Shown: positions 57,550-64,000 of the stretch, piece by piece
Numbering within the stretch: position 1 is the stretch's first letter
How the letters are laid out: every line of letters begins with the position of its first letter
Assembly: GCA_905221605.1 (NCBI GenBank)
Contig: CAJNDS010002294.1
Coordinates: 1 to 64,000 of the forward strand
Direction of reading: 5' to 3'
DNA: 64,000 bases
DNA from: Symbiodinium natans
Lineage: Eukaryota > Sar > Dinophyceae > Suessiales > Symbiodiniaceae
Translations under genes and position numbers: made by a program
Notes under the pieces: generated by a model
Told to the model about the DNA's origin: nothing
The model's input: only the letters and a program-made list of their open reading frames with translations
The model's database searches: none

Positions 57550-60254
57550 CTACAATGCCATATGTACCACAAATAAGCTGTGTTCAAGTTCATACTCTGA
57601 TCTTTTGTTAGCTGTAGACTCTTGCGCCTCTGAGCCGGCTCTAAGGATGGTGAAGAGCTGCGTGCCGAGAAAGGCGCCAAGCAGCTCGGCCAAGGCGTAG
57701 GCGATGCCGTACCTCCCGAGAAACGCAGTTTTGGGGGCTCCAGGGAGTTTAGGGTTTAAGGTTGTTTAGGGGGTTTAGGGGGTTTTAGGGGGTTTTAGGG
57801 GGTTTTAGGGGGTTTTAGGGGGTTTTAGGGGGTTTTAGGGGGTTTTAGGGGGTTTTAGGGTGTTTTAGGGGGTTTTAGGGGGTTTTAGGGGGTTTAGGGG
57901 GTTTAGGGGTTCGCAAACACAAAGCGGGGAGATTCTCCAGACCAGTCCGGGCACTCAAGGAACATTACGTTCGACTCGTGGCTGATGAATGGAAGGCCCA
58001 GCGCAATGGCCGGATTCAACATCGCTCCGCCTCTTACAGGCCAACGGAGTCGAAGTTCAAGAAAAGCAAGAAGAGTCTTTGTCTCTCTGATGATACACCG
58101 TGATGACAACATCACAGCCCTACTGGCGCCGCTTACCCAACCCCAGCACTGCCTGATATGGGTGCCAAAGCATGACCTCCTGCGTGAGCGAAGAGTGGGG
58201 TGACAATCTCCTACCGAACTCTGGGATCCACTCCTCTCTTGAGATCTTTTGAGCGACGTTGAGCCTTTTAAGCAATTTTGTTGTCTTGTGAAACGGAACG
58301 GACTGAACTCGCTGCGCTTTGGCGAGCTTGCAATCTCCCAAAGTCCCATAGTTGCACTGCCACGTCTGTTCATCCAGCGATTCACAGGTGCACAGGCCAG
58401 AGACTGTGAAAACGCCACTCAATAAGTTTGCGCTACTTGCGGAACGTCCCGAACCTCATGTCCGCTGCGGATATCTAACAGTTCTGGAACTTCCAAATGT
58501 TGCACTTTGCAAAACTTCCATATGAGCAAGTGACTCACAATTACGAAGAACCCGGCAAATTCTTCCAGCCAGAATTCGAACTTTTTGATGAGCAGCGCAA
58601 TGCCGGAGGCTGAGTCTGTCAAAACAAAAGGCCCATAGACTTTTGGAATCAGCAGCTCTACAACCTTCGCGGTGGCAGACTGATTACCCATGTGATAGAG
58701 TGCCTCGAATGCCGCTTCAGTCTTCTCCCATTCGTCCACACAGCACATGCCAAGCTCTTTTGCGTAGGAGTACACCGTGCCACACATGAAAAAGCTGATG
58801 GTGCTGAGCACGCCAAAAACCACACAGGTCGCACGAAGGACGCGCTCCGTTTTGTCAAGCTTCTCCCATAAAATCCACAGTGTGCAACTTTCCATGGCAT
58901 TGTAGCCAGCAACATAGAGCGTAGCTCCGAAGGAGTGCACACTACAGGCGAGCTTAATGGCGGTGCTCTGGCGAGCGACCCGGGGGACGACGGGAATGGT
59001 GGCTACGATGAGCATCCCGCAAGGGGGAAGCACTGCTCGAGCAGCAGTAAGCAATCGGCGTGTGGGGCTTCCACCGGTGTAGACATTCTTCAGCTCCCAG
59101 GGGTACCGGGACAGAAGCAGGCTGATGGAGCCGATCAACGTGAAGCTAAAGAACAGTTTTGCTGCGGGGTAGTCTGGCTTTGACACCATCTCACTCACGG
59201 TCTCAGCGTGGTAGCTGCGTCCAGAAGGGCACTTGTTGTGTGGAAAGCAGGCGTACTTCATCTCGAAGCCACTGATGGAATTAAAATTGCCAGCCAGCGT
59301 TGCTAAAGCAAGGGATGTCAAGCCACAGACAGAACCCAGGCACAGCATTGCTGCTGCCCACCTGCGGTTCAAAATGTCAATGCGATTGTGCGCGAGGCTC
59401 TGGGTGCTATCCACAGAAAAAGACATCATCGTAGACACTTCAAAGGCGTGCATTGGTCAAATTTGTCTCGAGCCAAGATGCCCTCAGGAACAAGGCAGCA
59501 TGCGACCTGACTGTGTAAAGATGCCCCCATGTATCAACAAGGCGCTCTACCTCAAGGTTGGCCTGCCCAAGGCATTGCTACGAACCCCTACCGAGTCACA
59601 AGAGACGACAGCCATGGACAGCCCAACTATGCCCAACTAAGTCAGCACTCCTGCCACGTAGAAGAGGCCAATGGCGAGCCCAAACGACTGGCTCTGGTCA
59701 CGCTTCGGGTTGTTTCGTTTGGAAACGATCAGACAGCTGACCAGGAAGCAGAGCAAGGCTGTGTAGAGCAACTCTGCAGACACTGCAGCGCCCAAGCTTG
59801 GAGAAGCAGGAGCAGCAGGCCACGTGTAAGCAAGACCCATGTCCCTGCCAAAAAGAGCCCTCAAAGCTGTTGCTCCAGCCACGCCTCCAGCCACCTGTAC
59901 CAAACAGAACCCTAGCGTTCTCTGCCAAGGCATCATGCCCAAAACGTTCAGGGTCAATGATACAGCGGGGTTTAGGTGGCCGCCAGAGACCGTTGCAGTC
60001 GAGTATACCATGACTGTCACAATACATGCTGCAGCGCTCGGCTTGAAGAGGGATGGTGTCGGCGACACTGCGACGCATCCGAAAGTAAACACGAGGATGC
60101 AGGTTCCAACAAACTCGGCCATGTATGGAGCGAGGGAGAATGATCTGTCTTTGGAGGCACTCGCGGCATTCGCATCCGCCTGGTCGATGGTGCCATAACT
60201 TATGGCTGGCTCCCCTGTGACCAGCTGCTCTGCAGGGCCGGGGCCAGGTTCCAT
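57550..60254 (-). CDS. Aquaporin-family channel (MIP), copy 1
   Basis: Membrane channel for water or small neutral solutes. Exon 1 is 60254-59651 (a true ATG with an in-frame TAG two codons upstream), exon 2 is 58030-57943 and exon 3 is 57712-57550. The total is 855 nt, 284 residues, in one consistent frame, close to the usual family length. Exon 1 has helix 1 (YMAEFVGTCILVFTFGC), the first NPA at residues 95-97 (VSGGHLNPAVSL) and helices 3-5. Exon 2 has the second NPA at about 207-209 (GGAMLNPAIALG). Exon 3 has helix 6 (YALAELLGAFLGTQLF). Donors are GA (GCAG|GAG) for intron 1 and GT for intron 2; both acceptors are AG|G. The residue after the second NPA is Ile, not the usual Arg. The link between helix 5 and the second NPA is a few residues short. 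Intron 1 (1620 nt) holds another gene; intron 2 is mostly a 10-bp repeat. Confidence 0.82.
57741..57908. repeat. (GGTTTTAGGG)n array in aquaporin intron 2
   Basis: About fourteen units, mostly the 10-bp GGTTTTAGGG with GTTTAGGGG variants at both ends. It is a telomere-like derivative and fills most of the 230-nt intron. Confidence 0.93.
58419..59453 (-). CDS. Six-helix membrane protein, intronless, nested in the aquaporin intron
   Basis: An uninterrupted 344-codon frame from a true ATG. Hydrophobic segments lie at about residues 33-54, 98-116, 138-160, 168-190, 208-232 and 300-320. A Cys-bearing loop follows the first helix (YACFPHNKCPSG), and a polar tail ends it. The pattern of five or six helices with SVHSFGATLYVAGYNAMES recalls Frag1/DRAM/Sfk1-type membrane proteins, but this is only a resemblance and no motif is decisive. 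The gene lies on the same strand wholly inside intron 1 of aquaporin copy 1. A spliced-leader-like sequence ends 13 nt upstream of the ATG. Lack of introns in a window where other genes have many, plus that leader, suggests a reinserted mRNA copy. Confidence 0.8.
   Translation of the reverse strand: MHAFEVSTMMSFSVDSTQSLAHNRIDILNRRWAAAMLCLGSVCGLTSLALATLAGNFNSISGFEMKYACFPHNKCPSGRSYHAETVSEMVSKPDYPAAKLFFSFTLIGSISLLLSRYPWELKNVYTGGSPTRRLLTAARAVLPPCGMLIVATIPVVPRVARQSTAIKLACSVHSFGATLYVAGYNAMESCTLWILWEKLDKTERVLRATCVVFGVLSTISFFMCGTVYSYAKELGMCCVDEWEKTEAAFEALYHMGNQSATAKVVELLIPKVYGPFVLTDSASGIALLIKKFEFWLEEFAGFFVIVSHLLIWKFCKVQHLEVPELLDIRSGHEVRDVPQVAQTY
59467..59483 (-). other. Relic dinoflagellate spliced leader
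   Basis: On the minus strand, GGCATCTTGGCTCGAG matches the 3' part of the conserved dinoflagellate spliced leader (which ends GCCATTTTGGCTCAAG) at 13 of 16 positions, including TTGGCTC exactly and the final AG. It is 13 nt upstream of the ATG at 59453, where a leader would sit on a mature mRNA. The leader sequence is recalled from the literature, not checked by search. Confidence 0.55.
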
Positions 60255-60259
60255 TTCCT

Positions 60260-63200
60260 ACGGGCACTCCGTACTAGCACATTGCGACACGCACCAAGCG
60301 GATGTGAGCGATCGGCCTAGCGGAACTTACGAACAGAACTTGCTGTGGGCTACTGCGTATCTTCACTGGCTAGGTTGGCTAGATTGCGGTTAGATGCTGG
60401 AAAAGGTTGCTGAGGGTAGTTCAAAGATTCCAGTGAATCTGGTCCGTTTGGTTTGGTCGGTTCGATATCGGAAATGGCTCCATGCATCCATGGTCATCTA
60501 CATGTGTTTGTCTCCCTCTGCAAGTGCTCTGCAAGTACTCTGCACAAGTGGAGCGAAGAAGCTCCGAGGTATCAACCACAGCTGACGAAGCGGGCGAGAC
60601 GCACGCCACCATCACCGTCCTGCATGTCTGGTGTCCCCACCAAGAGCATTAAAAGGCACGAAGGACGCATCATGACAATGGCATCCTGCAGTTTCCGGTC
60701 AAGGAGTCAGACAGCAAGTGCGTGAGCTTGCTGTTCCTGACGGATGGCAGCACATGCAGTACAGAACTTGACGCCCCCTGCAATCAGCCAAGCTCTGCCC
60801 GTCCTGCAGGGAATATGACCTAAATCTCCACAAAAAGTTTGTGAAGTCCATGCTCGAAAAGAGGCTTGCAGATGTGGAGATGCTGGCCGCGCGTACAAAC
60901 ATGAAGGTACCACACTGGCTGGGGCGCATGCCCACTTGATCCTGGCCACACTACTCGCCACTGTGTAAATGCATGGATTGCCCTCATTTCATTCTTGTCA
61001 GTCACCACAAGCCTGCGAAGAGAGGCGCTTGATGACCAGTCCAAGTGTCAAGAGACCTCTTGCAACTGTGCGGCACAAAGCTCTCCAAGTGTTGGCACCC
61101 ATTGGTAGACTCGAAATCACGGCTGCACGCGGCACGGACGCTGAGCATCCTGGCTCGTGTTGATCTGCCGGCTCTCGCGCTGCCGCACCTGAGCTTCAGT
61201 CGTCTCGACGAGCTCAACATCCCATGATGAAATTGAAGCTGGCTGGTTAGGCCAGAGAGAGAGGAGAGAGAAGAGAGAAGAGAGAAGAGAGATGCAACGC
61301 GACTTTCGAAGCCATCCTGACACTTGGCAACCGTCCTGAATGGATGCAGCTGACTCTGCCAGCTCTTCTTCAGTAGGGCTATGTGCAAGGTGCTTCGGGT
61401 GAGCACTTGGTTGGGCTTGGGTGGAGCCCTCGCAACATGGTCCACACGCTTCTCATTTCCCAAAAAACAATCACAAGGCAGGTCCGACCCAAACCCTTCT
61501 ACACGACGAACATGCACAATAAGCATAATGACACTGTAGCTTTGGTAGTGGATGTGTGTACAATCGTAACTTTCAGTAGAGGCTGTGAAGCCGTAGTTCT
61601 GGAGGGTTTCATGCCCGAAGGCAAACGAGAGCGTCCCGTTTCCATTGCATCCTTCGCGATGCCGCGATGCCGCGATGCCGCGATGCCTACCCGTGAAACT
61701 GAACTTCAGGATCGCTTGGAACAGGCGGCCAGAGGCCCCTAACAACGAAGCTGCCAGCTCCAGAGACCACACAGCGTACTTTGCACGCGCATGATGTACA
61801 TTGGCAAAGCTGAGCTGTGCTTCAGAAGAAGCCGGTTGTTGCCTCGGGAGCAGGGCATGACATGTCTGCTTTCGACCATGGCTGGCACCTTCATCCAACT
61901 GAGCTTGTGGCATTCCGGCTGAGAGTTCGAAGTTGTAGTTGGTATGTCCCTCTTGTTGTCCTCGAAAGCATTCAAGAAAAGAGCGAAGAGGTGAGGAGTC
62001 TGAGAGTTGGTTCCTGCACATGTTCTTGAACCCTGGATGCTCAAGTTCTATAAGCACGCACAGCGTTGATTGACACGTGTCTTGAAATACCGAATATCCC
62101 CCACTCGCCATCCGGCAGCCACATCACCGATGTCCAGGGGAGTTCAACCGTTCACGTCAGTACTATTTCGGGGTCCTTGCTCCCGATAGGCCCTTGCGCT
62201 GCGCTCTGGCTTTCGGGTTTCAGAGCACGAAAGCATCGTTCTTCTCAAACAAGTTCCATGGGTGTCCAGCAGAGCATCTGTCTTCAAGGATCCCCGGCTT
62301 CTGACATCCGTTTCAAGCTTTGACGTGGGGTATACCCGCGTCCAACTCTGCACAGCTTTGTCATGATGGCACTTAGCGAGAGTGAAGGCAGTCTGCGCCA
62401 CTTAATTTTGATTCATACGCCCGGCAACTGCACCAGGCTTTTCCAGACTCGGCATCAGCCAAAACTCAGTAATCCTGTCGTGAGTTTCAAGTAGGTACGC
62501 GTGCTGCCAAGGTGTTTGTCTTTGGCTGAGTACTTGCGTCATGCGGAGCAAGTGGAGATAGTTGTTATGCAGCATGCTTGCAATGCGCTCTGAATGGACT
62601 TGCTTCCGTGTCTTCATCGGTGATTGTCTGGTTGAAAGCTGTCTAATTCAAACGCTGCAAGCTGAAATACTACTACCAGTCGAAGCTGTTGCATGCTGTG
62701 GGGTTGTGACAACGAAATACCCGGCGGTCTTCAAGTGGTGTTGGTATGCAACCCCGGTGTTCTTCCTAAGCTTCTGCAAGGAATTGAGCTCGAAGGGCTC
62801 TAAGGGGCCCTGAACTAAGGGGCCCTGGACCCTGAACCCCAAACCTGAAATCAAGGGAGATCGAGCAAGGTCTTGGCGTATTGGGCACAGGAGGGCCGTA
62901 GGTGTCGTACTCCAATGTATCGGAATGTTTTACTACGTGCAAACGTCTCGCCATATGCCGAGAAACGCACGGTTGCTGTGAACATGCTCTATTGCACAAG
63001 TGTGCACGACCTGATGCCACCTCAACCACTGCTCTGCCGTGGTTCCAAGCAGTACCCGGGCAAAAGGATTAGGAGAAATCTTGACATCGGTCTGAGCCCG
63101 CTCGCATGACTTTGTTATTGCTGGAATGCATGTGGCCGAGGCGGAGGCGCGAAGCGCACCCTTGAGGGCCCAGCCAAGGGGCCTTTGGGGCCAAGAGGGC

Positions 63201-63780
63201 AGCTCTGGGGCCCTGGCTTGTCAATCGCTTCGCTGTCAAATGTCTTGTATGTGCCCGGGCCAGGCATCTCCTTGGCTGTGGGAACACGAAGATACCCGCC
63301 GAGTCTCCGTTCAGGAGCAGGCGGAAACTTGGGGACTTGGGGCCTGTTCAGAGGGGCCTTTCACCCTACATTGAGCCACCCCCCCCCCCCAAAGCCCACA
63401 GAAACCTCAACATCCTGCATGCTTGACTGCCACCCGAACACCCTGGACCACGACACGCGCCACACAAAACCGAAGTCGAGTCCGAGGATGTTCCGACAAA
63501 ACAGAAGCCGGAAGACACCTCATTTTCCCATTATTATTCTTCTTAGTATTATTATTAATATATAACAGATATAGTAGTGTATATGTATATATATATATAG
63601 CGATATATAGCATACTCCACATGGAAAGTCTGAAAGAAGCAGATGGACAGCTCTCTAAATTATGGTCTCCGTTCCGTGTTCCTATTACATTTTGCTCATA
63701 TTCTGAGGTACCAGACCTCCGAAGAGTCCAAGCCGCTCTCTTGGTCCTCACGTCGATCCACTTCTCCTTCACGACCTTTC
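60260..63780. other. Mostly unassigned
   Basis: A 369-codon minus-strand frame (61002-62111) lacks any recognisable domain and changes composition along its length; I think most of it is chance. At 60795-60905 the plus strand reads CPSCREYDLNLHKKFVKSML and then EKRLADVEMLAARTNMK before a GT, a possible helical exon with a CxxC. At 62402-62600 the minus strand has a weakly protein-like stretch. A short GAGAGAAGA run is at about 61255-61290. A C run is at 63380-63389, and an AT-rich patch at 63530-63615. Confidence 0.35.
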
Positions 63781-63854
63781 GGGCATGAAGGACGCACTAA
63801 AGGACTCAAAAGCCACCGGTGATCCAAGAAGGTACGTCGCCTTGTCCAAGAAGT

Positions 63855-63945
63855 TGGAGGCCTTCTCCTTAGGGACGGTGTAGCACGACTGCTTGTCCGT
63901 GACCTTCATGCGGAGCGCGCAGTGTCCACGTGACACGTTGCATCA
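63855..63945 (-). CDS. Partial exon, possibly SRP9/SRP14-type
   Basis: A minus-strand frame near the window edge reads LRMKVTDKQSCYTVPKEKAS and ends at a GC donor (GACAAG|GC). The KVTD then Cys pattern recalls the beta-sheet of signal-recognition-particle Alu-domain proteins (SRP9/SRP14), but only about six positions match and the rest of the gene lies outside the window or is unsolved. Confidence 0.25.
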
Positions 63946-64000
63946 CCGTATTGCACGTATTGCAGCCTGGTTATAGTTGATGGTGTAGTGGTTGGGTGCC

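Noticed and set aside
61002-62111. 369-codon minus-strand frame
   Set aside because: No domain, Ser/Leu-rich patches over GAGA repeats and open opposite frames; not convincing as a gene.
1-64000. CRISPR arrays, bacterial operons, tRNA or rRNA genes
   Set aside because: No direct-repeat/spacer pattern and no ribosome-binding-site architecture. I found no convincing tRNA or rRNA signature by eye, though a covariance search could still find a small RNA.

Overview
The window looks like nuclear DNA of a photosynthetic dinoflagellate, most likely a Symbiodiniaceae-type alga. Four things support this. First, it carries intron-split genes for PsbV (cytochrome c550 of photosystem II) with a signal peptide, a phenylalanine-containing transit peptide and a thylakoid-lumen targeting segment, as expected for a nuclear gene serving a secondary plastid. 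Second, most introns that can be solved start with GC (a few with GT or GA) and end in AG followed by G, a known dinoflagellate habit. Third, TTTAGGG/CCCTAAA telomere-type repeats are scattered through introns and spacers. Fourth, one intronless gene is preceded by what looks like a relic of the dinoflagellate spliced leader.

Layout. 1-2.5 kb is satellite sequence (CCACCACCACGGGA-type repeats, CCCTAAA arrays, a 22-bp repeat, a 170-bp G run). 4-22.4 kb holds scattered minus-strand exons of proline-rich and coiled-coil proteins that I could not assign to a family, broken by a 1.4-kb degenerate CCCTAAA array (15.4-16.8 kb) and a compound triplet microsatellite (17.0-17.7 kb). 24.3-25.6 kb is an FAD-dependent monooxygenase. 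26.0-38.4 kb is the centrepiece: six head-to-tail psbV genes, all on the minus strand, whose ten-exon structure can be solved to the base for five copies. 38.5-39.4 kb is a minisatellite. 40.4-41.8 kb is a coiled-coil gene with five solvable exons. 41.8-49.4 kb is mostly unassigned. 49.7-51.1 kb is the start of a sigma-like glutathione S-transferase whose first intron contains a ~630-bp GAA/TTC expansion. 54.9-60.3 kb holds two aquaporin-family genes in tandem; the first intron of the upstream one contains a complete six-helix membrane-protein gene. The last 4 kb is mostly unassigned.

Every gene I could support with confidence lies on the minus strand, fitting the long unidirectional clusters known in dinoflagellate genomes. 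The psbV copies appear to encode the same mature protein but have three different N-terminal targeting versions, so the array seems to keep the mature part uniform while the targeting exons differ. The remaining genes share no obvious pathway. Exon calls rest on reading frame, splice motifs and family knowledge only; no transcript or database evidence was available. Many open frames in the unassigned stretches are probably chance.
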